The translations under genes were made by a program, and so were the position numbers. Positions 18,518 through 26,917 of a DNA stretch of 64,000 nt are shown here, piece by piece. Origin of the DNA: Micromonospora sp. MW-13 (lineage in GTDB: Bacteria > Actinomycetota > Actinomycetes > Mycobacteriales > Micromonosporaceae); assembly GCF_003434305.1 (NCBI RefSeq), contig NZ_QKKX01000009.1, positions 744,001 through 808,000 of the forward strand, written 5' to 3'. The notes beneath the pieces were generated by a model. It made no database searches. It was not told where the DNA came from and saw nothing but the letters and a program-made list of their open reading frames with translations. How positions within the stretch are numbered: position 1 is the first letter of the stretch; each line of letters opens with the position of its first letter.

Positions 18518-18526
18518 ACTTTCGTC
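18518..18526 (+). promoter_or_regulatory. ACTTTCGTC motif before the histidine kinase
   Basis: The 9-mer ACTTTCGTC lies 39-47 bases upstream of the kinase start and is repeated at 22815-22823 upstream of the ABC ATPase. It is a candidate binding site for the response regulator. A TAGCCT -10 box (18552-18557) ends 7 bases before the GTG start. Confidence 0.4.
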
Positions 18527-18564
18527 GGTGCCCGGGCCCGACCACTGTCGGTAGCCTGGCCGAC

Positions 18565-20265
18565 GTGCGGCGGGAACGGTGGGGACGGTGGGGTGGCGGC
18601 GGCCGGGGCGGGCCGGCGCGGCCCCCGTCGTCGCGGTCCCGACCGGCGCGCTCCCGGTCGCTGCGGGACGGACTGTCGCGGGGTGGGCTGCTGGGGGACG
18701 GGCTGCTCTGGGCGGTGGTCGCCGCGCCGATCGGCTTCGCCCGGCTCACGCCGCCGTACGACGGGTACAGCGTGCCGTTCGGGCTCGGTGCCCTGCTGCT
18801 GCTCGCCGTAGCCGTCCGGCTGGGCCACCGCCGGCCGTTGCCCGCGCTGGTGCTGGTCGTGCTCGGCTCCCTGCTCGACGGCAACTTCGTCTTCGCCATC
18901 CCGGTGTTCAGCTACCTGGCCGGGCGGCGCAGCCCCGGACCCGCCCCCGCCGCGGTGGTGTTCGGGGTGATCGCCGCCGGCGGCACCGTCCTGAACGTGG
19001 GACTGCTCGGCGCGGGCGCCGCGACCTGGTTCCTGCTCGCCTCGGTGCTGCTCTTCGCGGGGGTGTTCCCGTGGCTGGTCGGCCGGTACCGGCGGCAGCA
19101 GCGGGAGCTGGTGGTGGCCGGGGACCGGCACGCCGAGGCGGTGGCCCGGGAGCGGCGCGGCGCGGCGGAGCGGATCCGGCTGCGGGAGCGGGCCCGGATC
19201 GCCCAAGAGATGCACGACTCCCTCGGCCACGAGCTGAGCCTGATCGCGCTGCGCGCCGCCGCCCTCGAACTGGCCGACGACCTGCCGGCCCGGCACCGGA
19301 CGGCGGCCGGGGAGCTGCGCGCCAGCGTCGCCGGGGCCACCGAGCGGCTGCACGAGATCATCGGGGTGCTCCGGGAGGAGGGCGGCGGCACGGCGTCCAC
19401 CCAGCCGGCCGGGGAGAGCGTCGCGGAGCTGGTCGACCGGGCCCGGGAGGCCGGGATGGCGGTGCGGCTGGACGGCGACCCGCTCGACCTGCCCGCGATG
19501 GCCGGGCACGCGGCGCACCGGGTGGTCCGGGAGGCGCTGACCAACGCCGCCCGGTACGCCCCCGGCGCGCCGGTCACCGTCACCCTGGCCCGCCTCGACG
19601 GCCGGGTCGAGGTCGGCGTGGCCAACGCCCCGCCGCCGGCCGGCCCGCTGCCCGGTCCGCCGTCCAGCGGCTCGGGCCTGCTCGCCCTCCGGGAGCGGGT
19701 ACGCCTGGCCGGCGGCACGCTGACCGCAGGACCCGGGGCGGCCGGCGGCTTCGCCGTGCTGGCCCGACTCCCGCTCGCCCCCACCCCGCCGCTCGACCCC
19801 CCGTCGGCGGAGGCCCGCCCACCGCGGCACGGTCCGGCGCGGGCCCTCCCGGAAGATGCCCTCCCGGCCGATGCCCACCTGGTGGATGCTCATCCGGCCG
19901 ATGCCGGCCCGGCGGAGGGACGGCCGGCGGAGGCGGAGCGGCGGCTGCGCGAGGCCCGTCGCCGGGTCCGGCGCAGCCTGGCCGCGGCGCTCGGTGCCCC
20001 GGTGGTCCTCGGGCTGGTGCTGACCCTGGTCTACTACCCGTTCGCCACGGCGGGCGCGGTCCTCGACGCCGTGACTTTCGACCGGCTGCCGCTGGGTGCC
20101 GCCCGGCAGGAGCTGGCCGGCCTGCCGCGTCGCCAGGCGGAGCCGCCGGCCGGGGTGCGCCCCGGCTGCGAGTACTACACCGACGGCAACTTCCCGCTCG
20201 CGCGGGCCACCTGGCGGCTCTGCTTCTCGGACGGGCGACTCGTGGGCAAGGAGCGGATCGAGTGA
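18565..20265 (+). CDS. two-component sensor histidine kinase (HisKA_3, DesK/NarX type) with extracytoplasmic C-terminal extension
   Basis: A 566-residue membrane kinase. A basic N-terminus is followed by about five hydrophobic segments (45-172), a coiled-coil region, and the HisKA_3 dimerisation box [18 protein letters not shown] with His217. The ATP lid domain has [15 protein letters not shown] and [11 protein letters not shown]. After the kinase core comes a Pro/Ala-rich linker, one more membrane helix (about 472-494) and a terminal 70-residue domain with two Cys (535, 553), probably outside the cell. This extra tail is unusual. The GTG sits 7 bases after TAGCCT (leaderless). It pairs with the downstream regulator and probably controls the neighbouring ABC transporter. 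Confidence 0.88.
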   Translation: MRRERWGRWGGGGRGGPARPPSSRSRPARSRSLRDGLSRGGLLGDGLLWAVVAAPIGFARLTPPYDGYSVPFGLGALLLLAVAVRLGHRRPLPALVLVVLGSLLDGNFVFAIPVFSYLAGRRSPGPAPAAVVFGVIAAGGTVLNVGLLGAGAATWFLLASVLLFAGVFPWLVGRYRRQQRELVVAGDRHAEAVARERRGAAERIRLRERARIAQEMHDSLGHELSLIALRAAALELADDLPARHRTAAGELRASVAGATERLHEIIGVLREEGGGTASTQPAGESVAELVDRAREAGMAVRLDGDPLDLPAMAGHAAHRVVREALTNAARYAPGAPVTVTLARLDGRVEVGVANAPPPAGPLPGPPSSGSGLLALRERVRLAGGTLTAGPGAAGGFAVLARLPLAPTPPLDPPSAEARPPRHGPARALPEDALPADAHLVDAHPADAGPAEGRPAEAERRLREARRRVRRSLAAALGAPVVLGLVLTLVYYPFATAGAVLDAVTFDRLPLGAARQELAGLPRRQAEPPAGVRPGCEYYTDGNFPLARATWRLCFSDGRLVGKERIE

Positions 20266-20296
20266 TGGTCGTGGGCAAGGAGCGGATCGAGTGATG
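20240..20296 (+). repeat. tandem duplication at the kinase/regulator junction
   Basis: A 28-base unit beginning TCGTGGGCAAGGAGCGGATC occurs at 20240-20267 and again at 20269-20296 (period 29). Each copy ends in TGATG. The first supplies the kinase stop codon, the second the regulator ATG. Between them a 9-codon reading frame, MVVGKERIE, starts on the first ATG and stops in the second copy. Confidence 0.9.
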
Positions 20297-20983
20297 ACGG
20301 ACCGGTGGGACGACGGGCCGGGGGACGTCCGCCCGGTGCGGGTGGTGCTCGCCGACGACGAGGCGATGATCCGGGCCGGGGTCCGGGCGATCCTCGGCAC
20401 CGACCCCGGCATCGAGGTGGTCGGCGAGGCCGGCGACGGCGCGGCGGCCGTCGAGCTGGTCCGGGCGTACCGGCCGGACGTGGCGCTGCTGGACATCCGG
20501 ATGCCCCGCCTGGACGGGCTGGCCGCCGCCGCCGAGATCCGCCGGCTGGCGCCGGGCACGGCCACGGTCATGCTCACCACGTTCGGCGAGGACGACCACG
20601 TTGCCCGGGCGCTCGGGCACGGTGCGAGCGGATTCCTGCTCAAGGCCGGCGACCCGCAGGAGCTGATCGCCGGCGTGCGGGCGGTGGCCGACGGCGGGGC
20701 GTACCTGTCGCCGCGGATCGCCCGGCGGGTGATCGAGCTGAACGGCGCCCGGCTGGCCCGCCGCCCGGCGGCCCGGGACCGCACCGCCGGGCTGACCGAC
20801 CGGGAGCGGGAGGTGCTCGCCCTGGTCGGCGCGGGCCTGTCCAACGCCGAGATCGCCCGCCGCCTGCACCTCGTCGAGGGCACCGTGAAGAGCTATCTGA
20901 CCAGCATCTTCACCCGACTGGAGGTGCGCAACCGGGTGCAGGCGGCGGTCCTCGCCCACGAGGCCGGCCTCGTCGAGACGTGA
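20294..20983 (+). CDS. NarL/LuxR-family response regulator
   Basis: A 229-residue regulator. The receiver domain has the acidic pair in [13 protein letters not shown], the phospho-acceptor Asp in [13 protein letters not shown], and Lys in FLLKAG. The C-terminal LuxR helix-turn-helix reads [20 protein letters not shown] followed by the recognition helix. ATG 20294 in the second repeat copy was chosen because translation from the earlier ATG meets a stop after nine codons. Partner of the kinase immediately upstream. It likely binds the ACTTTCGTC sites at its own and the ABC promoter (inference). Only 3 bases separate its stop from the convergent permease gene. Confidence 0.92.
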   Translation: MTDRWDDGPGDVRPVRVVLADDEAMIRAGVRAILGTDPGIEVVGEAGDGAAAVELVRAYRPDVALLDIRMPRLDGLAAAAEIRRLAPGTATVMLTTFGEDDHVARALGHGASGFLLKAGDPQELIAGVRAVADGGAYLSPRIARRVIELNGARLARRPAARDRTAGLTDREREVLALVGAGLSNAEIARRLHLVEGTVKSYLTSIFTRLEVRNRVQAAVLAHEAGLVET

Positions 20984-20986
20984 GCC

Positions 20987-21787
20987 TCAGGCGTCGCGGT
21001 GGCGCAGGGCGGCCCGGCCGGCGACCAGCGCGGCGGCGGCCCAGCCGGCGAGCAGCAGCAGCCCCACCACCGGCGGGTACGGGTCGGCGTCCCCGGCGAG
21101 GAAGTGGCCCCCGGCGACGCCCGGGAAGGCGTCGGCGATCCGGGTCAGCACGGCGATGCCCGGCTCCTGGAGCGACAACGGAACGATCATCAGCACCGCG
21201 AGCAGGACGATCACCGTCAGCACCGCGCTGCGCAGCACCGTGCCGAGGCCGAGCGCCAGCACCCCGACCAGCGCCAGGTAGGTCGCCGACGCCAGCACGT
21301 CGCGGATAGTGCCGCCGACCGGGGCGTCGCCCCACTCGCCGAGCACCGCGCCGGCGACCAGCGCGCCGACCCCGCCGAGCAGCAGGCCCGCCCCGAAGGT
21401 CACCGCCCCGCTCACCGCGGCCTTCGCCAGCAGTACGCGCCCGCGCGACGGCGTGCAGCGCAGGGTGGTCCGCAGCGTGTCGGCGCCGAACTCGGCGGTG
21501 ACCGCGAGCAGGCCGATGGCCAGCACGGCGTACTGGGTGAGCTCCAGGGAATCGATGACGACGCTGCCGAGGGTGACCATCCCCCGGTCGTCGGCCGGGT
21601 CGTCGTTGGTGTTGGCGTTGGCGGCGTAGATGGCGAGTTGGCCGGCGGCGGCGGCCGACAGCAGCACCGCCGACAGCAGCGTCCACCAGGTGGACCGCAC
21701 CGACCACAGCTTGGTCCACTCGGCGGCGACCGCCCCGGCGAGCGGGCCGGCGGTCGGTGCGGTGCGGGTGGCGGTCCGCGCGTTCAT
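20987..21787 (-). CDS. ABC transporter permease (ABC-2 type)
   Basis: A 266-residue membrane protein with six predicted helices. It starts with a cytoplasmic AEWTKLWSVRSTWWTL segment, typical of ABC-2 permeases paired with NarL-type two-component systems. ATG 21787 overlaps the end of the ATPase gene by four bases, so the two are coupled. The exported substrate is unknown; relatives are implicated in resistance to antimicrobial peptides or in lipid export. Stop codon convergent with the response regulator. Confidence 0.87.
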   Translation of the reverse strand: MNARTATRTAPTAGPLAGAVAAEWTKLWSVRSTWWTLLSAVLLSAAAAGQLAIYAANANTNDDPADDRGMVTLGSVVIDSLELTQYAVLAIGLLAVTAEFGADTLRTTLRCTPSRGRVLLAKAAVSGAVTFGAGLLLGGVGALVAGAVLGEWGDAPVGGTIRDVLASATYLALVGVLALGLGTVLRSAVLTVIVLLAVLMIVPLSLQEPGIAVLTRIADAFPGVAGGHFLAGDADPYPPVVGLLLLAGWAAAALVAGRAALRHRDA

Positions 21788-22752
21788 CGGGCCTCGATCC
21801 GGTGGTGGGTGGCGGGGGAGCCGGCGGGAGCGGCCGGGGCGGCGGCGTACTCGACGCTGCCGTCGGTGAGCGCCATGAACGCCTGCTCCAGCGACGCGGC
21901 CACCGGGGTCAGCTCGTGCAGGGCCACCCCCAGCTCGTACGCGAGGTCGCCGACCCGGTCGGCGGTCAGCCCGGTGACAATCAGCCCGTGCGGCCCGTCG
22001 GCTTCGACGACAGCCCCGTCGCCGGCCAGCCGCCGGGCCAGCGTGGCCAGGCCGGCCGGCTGCGGGCCGCGTACCCGCACCGAGGCGGCGGCGGAGCCGC
22101 CCGCGATCACCTCGGAGGTGGGCGCGTCGGCGATGAGCCGGCCCCGGCCGATCACGACGAGGTGGTCGGCGGTCTGCTGCATCTCGCTCATCAGGTGGCT
22201 GGAGACCAGCACCGTCCGGCCCTGCGCGGCGAGCGAGCGGGTGAGCTGACGGATCCAGCGCACCCCGTCCGGGTCGAGCCCGTTGACCGGCTCGTCGAAC
22301 AGCAGGACCGGCGGGTCGCCGAGCAGCGCCCCGGCGATGCCGAGCCGCTGGCCCATGCCGAGGGAGAGGGTGCGGCCGGGCTTCGCGGCGGCCCGGTCGT
22401 CCAGGCCGACCAGGGCCAGCACCTCGTCGACCCGGCGGCGGCCGATGCCGTTGCTGCGCGCGGTGGCCAGCAGGTGGGCGCGTCCGGACCGGGCCGGGTG
22501 GATCGCCCCGGCGTCCAGCAGCGCGCCGACGGTGTGCAGCGGGTGCCGCAGCTCCCGGTACGGCCGACCGTCGACCAGGGCGCGGCCGGCGGTGGGCCGG
22601 TCCAGGCCGAGGACCATCCGCATGGTGGTGGACTTGCCCGCGCCGTTCGGGCCGAGGAACCCGGTGACCCGGCCGGGTGCGATGTCGACGGTCAGGTCGT
22701 CGACGGCGGTCGTCGGGCCGAACCGTTTCGTCAGGCCACGTAGTGTGATCAT
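21784..22752 (-). CDS. ABC transporter ATP-binding protein
   Basis: A 322-residue ATPase with Walker A GPNGAGKST (about 35-43), Q-loop region, signature LSLGMGQRLG, Walker B PVLLFDEPVNGLDPDG and the H-loop SSHLM. A C-terminal extension of about 100 residues is typical of drug-export (DrrA/BcrA-like) ATPases. The ATG lies 6 bases after TACCGT (22759-22764) on the minus strand, predicting a leaderless message. Upstream is the ACTTTCGTC motif shared with the two-component operon, so the ATPase-permease pair is probably the regulator's target. Confidence 0.93.
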   Translation of the reverse strand: MITLRGLTKRFGPTTAVDDLTVDIAPGRVTGFLGPNGAGKSTTMRMVLGLDRPTAGRALVDGRPYRELRHPLHTVGALLDAGAIHPARSGRAHLLATARSNGIGRRRVDEVLALVGLDDRAAAKPGRTLSLGMGQRLGIAGALLGDPPVLLFDEPVNGLDPDGVRWIRQLTRSLAAQGRTVLVSSHLMSEMQQTADHLVVIGRGRLIADAPTSEVIAGGSAAASVRVRGPQPAGLATLARRLAGDGAVVEADGPHGLIVTGLTADRVGDLAYELGVALHELTPVAASLEQAFMALTDGSVEYAAAPAAPAGSPATHHRIEAR

Positions 22753-22814
22753 GGATCGACGGTAGGGATCCGGGCGGTCCGCCCGCCGCTGCCGATCGGC
22801 GACTACCCACCCCC

Positions 22815-22823
22815 ACTTTCGTC
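22815..22823 (+). promoter_or_regulatory. ACTTTCGTC motif before the ABC operon
   Basis: Second copy of the 9-mer found before the kinase gene; here 63-71 bases upstream of the ATPase start and in the opposite orientation relative to transcription. Confidence 0.4.
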
Positions 22824-22868
22824 AGTTCCGCCCGCGCCCCGCCCCTACGTCGGGCCAGCCCCCACCCG

Positions 22869-22936
22869 GCCGGCTTCCGGCCGTCCGCTGACCGGCACTG
22901 CCCGCCCCGCCGGCTTCCGGCCGTCCGCTGACCGGC
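22869..22936. repeat. direct repeat, 28 bases, period 40
   Basis: A unit beginning GCCGGCTTCCGGCCGTCCGC and ending CTGACCGGC occurs at 22869-22896 and 22909-22936. Downstream GGAAGCCGG near 22975 is complementary to the CCGGCTTCC core, so the array may also fold as a terminator for the P450 gene. Confidence 0.55.
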
Positions 22937-22995
22937 GCCGGCTGGACCGGCCCGGCGCGGCTCGCGGATGCCCGGAAGCCGGCTCGTGCGGGCGG

Positions 22996-24159
22996 TCAGC
23001 GGCGGGCGACCACGAAGGCGTCCGGCATCCGGAAGGTCAGGTTGTCCGGGCACCACGGCGGACGGACGACGCGCACCCCGTCGAGCAGCGGCGTGGCCTC
23101 GGCGACCACCACGGCGGCCTCCAGCCGGGCCAACTGGGCGCCGACACAGCGGTGCGCCCCCGCCCCGAACGCCAGGTGCCGGCGGGAGCCACGCTGCCCC
23201 GGGCGGAACTCGTCCGGGGCAAGCACCACCTCCGGGTCCCGGCCGGCGCGGGCCAGCCAGAGCACCACACTGGTCCCCGCCGGCACCGCCGTCCCGCCCA
23301 GGGTGGCGTCCACGGCGGCCACCCGCCGCCAGGTGACGATGGGCGGCTCCAGCCGCAGCCCCTCCTCGACCACGTCGGCGACCGCGACGCTGCCGGCGCG
23401 CAGCCCGGCGCGCACCGTCGGCTCGCCGGTCAGCCGGTGCAGCAGCAGGGTGAGGAACTGCGAGGTGGTCTCCTGGCCGGCGACCAGCAGGAAGAACAGC
23501 GCCCCGACGACCACGTCGGGGGAGTGCCCGGCGGCCCGCAGCCGGGCGGCGAGGCCGCCCCCGGTGGCGGCGAACCCCCGCAGCACGGTGTGGAAGCGGC
23601 CCACCTCGGCGGCGAGCGCCCGCTGCCGCGGCTCGTCGAGCGGGGCCCAGAACAGCTCCAGCGCCGCGCGGGCGAACTCCTTCACCGCGCCGACCGGGGC
23701 GTCCGGCAGCTCGACCAGCCGGGCCAGCACCAGCAGCGGGAGGTCCGCGGCGAGGTCGGCGTACAGGTCGACCGGTACGCCCGCGTCGAGCGTCGCGCGC
23801 AGCCGGGCGACCCGCTCGCGGACCAGCCCGGTCAGCCAGGGCCGCTGCGCGGCGACCCGGGTCGGGTGCAGCGCGTCGGCGACGATGCCGCGGATCTCCG
23901 GGTGGCTCGCCCCGCCGTTGTTCGCCAGGGTCGGCGGCAGCCTGAACCGGTGCCCGGCGAGCACCCGCAGGGCGGCCACCGGCAACGGGGTGACCGCGTC
24001 AAGGGCGTTGTCGGGCCGGAAGGCCACCGGGTCGGCGAGCACCTGCCGGACCAGCGAGTGCCGGGTCACCACCAGGTGTCCGACGCCGACGTGGTCCACG
24101 ACCGTCGCCACGTCCGGCCACCGCCCGTCGACGGCGTCCCCCCACCCCCGGAACAGCAC
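22996..24159 (-). CDS. cytochrome P450
   Basis: A 387-residue soluble bacterial P450 mono-oxygenase. Seen: I-helix oxygen-activation motif VAGQETT (226-232, in place of the usual AGxET), ExxR at E266-R269, PERF-region DEFRPGQRG and the haem-binding FGAGAHRCVGAQ with axial Cys338. Substrate and redox partners unknown; no ferredoxin gene is adjacent. The GTG lies 6 bases after TAGGTT (24166-24171), whose first three bases are the stop codon of the methyltransferase gene upstream. The P450 promoter is thus embedded in its neighbour's end, suggesting separate leaderless expression as well as read-through. Confidence 0.93.
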   Translation of the reverse strand: MLFRGWGDAVDGRWPDVATVVDHVGVGHLVVTRHSLVRQVLADPVAFRPDNALDAVTPLPVAALRVLAGHRFRLPPTLANNGGASHPEIRGIVADALHPTRVAAQRPWLTGLVRERVARLRATLDAGVPVDLYADLAADLPLLVLARLVELPDAPVGAVKEFARAALELFWAPLDEPRQRALAAEVGRFHTVLRGFAATGGGLAARLRAAGHSPDVVVGALFFLLVAGQETTSQFLTLLLHRLTGEPTVRAGLRAGSVAVADVVEEGLRLEPPIVTWRRVAAVDATLGGTAVPAGTSVVLWLARAGRDPEVVLAPDEFRPGQRGSRRHLAFGAGAHRCVGAQLARLEAAVVVAEATPLLDGVRVVRPPWCPDNLTFRMPDAFVVARR

Positions 24160-24168
24160 GGCGTCAAC

Positions 24169-24837
24169 CTAGCGGGCGGCCCCCGGCGGCGCCGGGTCCA
24201 GCTCCCACACCGTGGTGCGCTTCACCCGTACGCTCTCCAGCGCCTCCGGCACCGGCACGTCGTAGGCGGCCAGCTCGCGGAACCGCTCCCGGGGCAGGAA
24301 CGCCCGGCCCGGGTCGCCGACCAGCACCCGGGCGCCGGCCCGGGCGGCCCGGAGCAGGAAGCGCAGCATCCGCCGGGCCATCGCCTCGCTGTAGAAGACG
24401 TCCCCGGCGAGCACCACCTCGGCGTCGGCGGCGTCGCCGTCGAGGATGTCGCCCAACTCGGCGTCGACGCGTACCCCGTTGGCCTCGGCGTTGAGGGCGA
24501 CCGCGGCCACCGCGCGCTCGTCGACCTCGACGGCGCGCACGGCCGCCGCGCCGGCGCGGGCGGCGGCGATGGCGACCAGGCCGGAGCCGGACGCGAGGTC
24601 GAGCACCCGGCGGCCGGCGACCAGCTCGGGGTGGTCGGTGACGTACCGGGCGAGCCCCTGCCCGCCGGCCCAGGCGAACGCCCAGAACGGCGGCGGCTGG
24701 GAGCTGCGGAACTCGCCCTCGGTGAGCTCCCACAGCCCGATCGGCTCGTCGGCCTGGTGCAGGCGGACCTCGGGGACGAAGGTCACCGGGGCGAGCCGCG
24801 CGTGCAGCTTCACGAAGGCCGCGGAGAGTTCGGACAC
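24169..24837 (-). CDS. class I SAM-dependent methyltransferase (METTL/ETFB-KMT-like)
   Basis: A 222-residue methyltransferase. Motif I is VLDLASGSGLVAIAAARAGA, the acidic SAM-ribose residue is in AVEVDE, and the post-I region has LAGDVFYSE. The N-terminal PPFWAFAWAGGQGLARY matches the nicotinamide N-methyltransferase/METTL20-type lysine methyltransferase family, whose bacterial members modify electron-transfer flavoprotein or ribosomal proteins. The substrate here is not established. GTG 24837 fits the conserved N-terminus; its ribosome site is weak. It lies 9 bp upstream of the P450 gene. Confidence 0.85.
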   Translation of the reverse strand: MSELSAAFVKLHARLAPVTFVPEVRLHQADEPIGLWELTEGEFRSSQPPPFWAFAWAGGQGLARYVTDHPELVAGRRVLDLASGSGLVAIAAARAGAAAVRAVEVDERAVAAVALNAEANGVRVDAELGDILDGDAADAEVVLAGDVFYSEAMARRMLRFLLRAARAGARVLVGDPGRAFLPRERFRELAAYDVPVPEALESVRVKRTTVWELDPAPPGAAR

Positions 24838-24923
24838 GCGCCGATTGTCCCCGGCCCGCCCGGCCGTCGCCGGTCGGGGGCCGGCGACCCCGCGACCGAC
24901 CGTCCTCCACCGGCGGGTTCGGG

Positions 24924-25094
24924 ATGGTGCAGGCGGCCTTCCTGCTCGGCGCGCTGCTGCTGTCGCTCGGGGCCGGACTGCTGCTGCGGCTGTGCCACGT
25001 GCTGCGTTCGACCGCCGGGAGCGCCGCGCCGACGGCCGGCCTGGACTGGGAGCGGGCCGCCCCACCGGGGCGGTGGCCCCGGGCACGCCGCTGA
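24924..25094 (+). CDS. 56-residue single-membrane-helix protein
   Basis: An open frame encodes a hydrophobic segment (AAFLLGALLLSLGAGLLLRL, about residues 4-23) followed by a basic, Pro-rich tail ending RARR. Third codon positions are almost all G or C, as in true genes of this genome, and there is no competing frame in the gap. The ribosome site (GGCGGG) is weak and no -10 box is placed as at leaderless genes. Function unknown. Confidence 0.45.
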   Translation: MVQAAFLLGALLLSLGAGLLLRLCHVLRSTAGSAAPTAGLDWERAAPPGRWPRARR

Positions 25095-25160
25095 CCCGCC
25101 CAGCGAACGAAGATCGGCGACTTTACAACTGAGTCGACGGTACCGGGCTGCGGCGTGCGC

Positions 25161-25832
25161 TCAGCCCACGCCGTCGGGCTGTGGCTCGGGCTGCTCGGCC
25201 CGGCGGGAACGTTCCTGCGCCGGGGCGGACCACTCAAGCTGGGCCGGGTCCAGCCCCAGCTCGCGGGCGGTCACCAGCCGGATCCACTCGGCGGACTGGC
25301 GGCGGGAGATCACCCGTTCGTGGACCGCGAGCTGCACGGCGAGGCCGTCCATCACCGCGTTGATCCGCCAGGCCGCGCCGGCCGGGTCGGCGCACTCGAA
25401 GGTGCCCTCGCGCACCCCGTCGCTGATCACTGCGGTGAGGTCCTCCCGCCAGCGCAGATCCAGCCGGCGGGAGACCTTCTCCAGCTCGGGGGCGCGCAGT
25501 GACTCCGACCAGCCGTCGATCCACATCGACCAGGAGGTCGACCGCCCGGTGGGGGCGTACAGCTTGAGCATCCTGCGGAGCTTGACCAGGGGGGAGGCGG
25601 ACGACCGGATCACGGCGTCGAGCCGGGCCAGGTCCTGTTCCACCGCGTACTCGAAGGCCTGGGCGAGGAGTCGCTCCTTGGTGGCGAAGTGGTAGAAAAC
25701 CAGCGCCTGACTGACCCCGGCGGCCTGCGCCACATCGGCCGTACGGGTGTTGGCCAGCCCTCGTTCCGTGATCACGTCACAGGCCGTGCGCAACAGGGCA
25801 TCCAGGCGGATCTCGGCGGCACGTCTCGTCAC
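25161..25832 (-). CDS. TetR family transcriptional regulator
   Basis: A 223-residue regulator. The N-terminal helix-turn-helix has RTADVAQAAGVSQALVFYHF, with the conserved VSxxxxYxHF recognition-helix pattern, and KERLLAQAF follows. The C-terminal ligand domain is of the BetI/KstR-like all-helical type, with WSMWIDGW near residue 100. GTG 25832 is preferred to ATG 25862 because a TACGGT -10 box (25839-25844) ends 6 bases before it. Target unknown; the upstream region (25863-26234) has a striking palindrome but no promoter-proximal operator was identified. Confidence 0.88.
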   Translation of the reverse strand: MTRRAAEIRLDALLRTACDVITERGLANTRTADVAQAAGVSQALVFYHFATKERLLAQAFEYAVEQDLARLDAVIRSSASPLVKLRRMLKLYAPTGRSTSWSMWIDGWSESLRAPELEKVSRRLDLRWREDLTAVISDGVREGTFECADPAGAAWRINAVMDGLAVQLAVHERVISRRQSAEWIRLVTARELGLDPAQLEWSAPAQERSRRAEQPEPQPDGVG

Positions 25833-26025
25833 GCCGCTACCGTAACCTATCCGTTCGTGCACAAACAGTTACCGCCGCGGTTGATTCACACCGAGAGAGT
25901 CGGAAGACAGACAGTTTTTCCCTCTTGCCGGGCCTGCCCCGACTGATCCTACCCAGGCTCCTAGGAAGCCCACCCGCTGAGCCCACCGCCTCGTCGGACT
26001 GAGCCCCCGCTCCGGCCCCGCGAGT

Positions 26026-26086
26026 GCAGATTCGGAGAATTAGTGGCCTCCCGGCCCGGCTGAGGCCACTAATTCTCCGAATCTGC
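26026..26086. repeat. perfect 25-bp inverted repeat in a divergent intergenic region
   Basis: Arms 26026-26050 (starting GCAGATTCGGAGAATTAG) and 26062-26086 are perfectly complementary, with an 11-base loop. The stem is much richer in A/T than its surroundings. It lies between the 5-prime ends of the TetR gene and the tRNA operon, so it cannot be a simple terminator for either. The rest of the 25863-26234 gap shows the tRNA promoter TTGGCA-18-TAAAGT at 26173-26202. Confidence 0.8.
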
Positions 26087-26234
26087 GTGAGATCTTGCGC
26101 CGGCGCGTCGGGCGCGCCCAGTGCGCCCGCGTGGGGGGTGGGGTGCGGGGGCGCGCCGGGGTGCACCCCGAGTTGGCAACCGTTCCCGGACTCGGCTAAA
26201 GTTCTCATCCGTCACCGGTTAACGCCGGAGACAA

Positions 26235-26307
26235 GCGGACGTAGCGCAGCTGGTAGCGCATCACCTTGCCAAGGTGAGGGTCGCGGGTTCGAATCCCGTC
26301 GTCCGCT
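26235..26307 (+). tRNA. tRNA-Gly (GCC)
   Basis: A 73-base cloverleaf with acceptor GCGGACG / CGTCCGC, anticodon loop TTGCCAA (anticodon GCC) in stem TCACC/GGTGA, and T-arm GCGGG TTCGAAT CCCGT. CCA is not encoded. Promoter TTGGCA-18-TAAAGT ends 32 bases upstream. First of a Gly-Cys-Val cluster. Confidence 0.97.
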
Positions 26308-26342
26308 CGGAGCTGCCGCCACGCATGTTCGGGGGCAACCTC

Positions 26343-26413
26343 GGTGGAGTGGCCGAGAGGCGAGGCAACGGCCTGCAAAGCCGTGTACACGGGTTCAAAT
26401 CCCGTCTCCACCT
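26343..26413 (+). tRNA. tRNA-Cys (GCA)
   Basis: A 71-base cloverleaf with acceptor GGTGGAG / CTCCACC, anticodon loop CTGCAAA (GCA), stem ACGGC/GCCGT and T-arm ACGGG TTCAAAT CCCGT. CCA is not encoded. Lies 35 bases after tRNA-Gly. Confidence 0.96.
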
Positions 26414-26426
26414 CGGCAGTTGACGA

Positions 26427-26498
26427 GGGCGATTGGCGCAGTGGGAGCGCGCTTCCTTGACACGGAAGAGGTCACTGGTTCAAACCCAGTATCGCCCA
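26427..26498 (+). tRNA. tRNA-Val (GAC)
   Basis: A 72-base cloverleaf with acceptor GGGCGAT / ATCGCCC, anticodon loop TTGACAC (GAC) in stem CTTCC/GGAAG and T-arm ACTGG TTCAAAC CCAGT. The genomic sequence continues with CCA (26499-26501). Thirteen bases after tRNA-Cys, so a joint transcript is likely. Confidence 0.97.
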
Positions 26499-26504
26499 CC
26501 ACAC

Positions 26505-26541
26505 GAAGAGGCCTGGCACCGTCACGGTGCCGGGCCTCTTC
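26505..26541 (+). terminator. terminator of the first tRNA operon
   Basis: A 17-bp stem, GAAGAGGCCTGGCACCG / CGGTGCCGGGCCTCTTC, with one G-T wobble and a 3-base loop, 4 bases after the tRNA-Val CCA. Confidence 0.85.
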
Positions 26542-26677
26542 GTCATTCTGCTACCCGAGGTGCCGGCCGCCGCCGGTGGTCGGCACCTCGTCGCCGGCGC
26601 CTGGACCGTTCAGCTCCGTCGGCCAGGGCGCGCGGTGCACGGTGGGTCGACGGAGGCGCGGGTCGACCCACGGTCGC

Positions 26678-26917
26678 CTACAGCGGCGGCGTGACGTCCC
26701 GGCGCTCCTCGACCCGGCGGTACTCCACCGGCTCGGTGGTGGTGACCACCTGGCGGCGGCGGCCCCAGACCAGTGTGGTCATGACGAGGCCGAGCACGCC
26801 GGCGGCCATCAGGATCCAGCCGACGACGTCCAGGTCGACGCCGCCGAGATTGGCGTCGAGCGCGAACGTGAGGATCGCGCCGACCGCGATCAGGAAGATG
26901 CTCGTACCGATACCCAC
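26678..26917 (-). CDS. DUF6458 family small membrane protein
   Basis: A 79-residue protein with two hydrophobic segments (SIFLIAVGAILTFALD, about 6-21, and VVGWILMAAGVLGLVMTTLV, about 31-50) and a basic cytoplasmic tail with RRVEERRDV. The pattern is that of the DUF6458 family common in actinobacteria; function unknown. GTG start with AGGAGG close by. It is read against the tRNA genes that flank it. Confidence 0.85.
   Translation of the reverse strand: MGIGTSIFLIAVGAILTFALDANLGGVDLDVVGWILMAAGVLGLVMTTLVWGRRRQVVTTTEPVEYRRVEERRDVTPPL

Noticed and set aside
16213..20883. A very long minus-strand open frame that extends from bioB back across bioF, bioD and the kinase/regulator genes.
   Set aside because: It is antisense to well-supported genes with conserved motifs. 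Long antisense frames are expected at this GC content, and only the bioB part (15217-16212) has real protein signatures.
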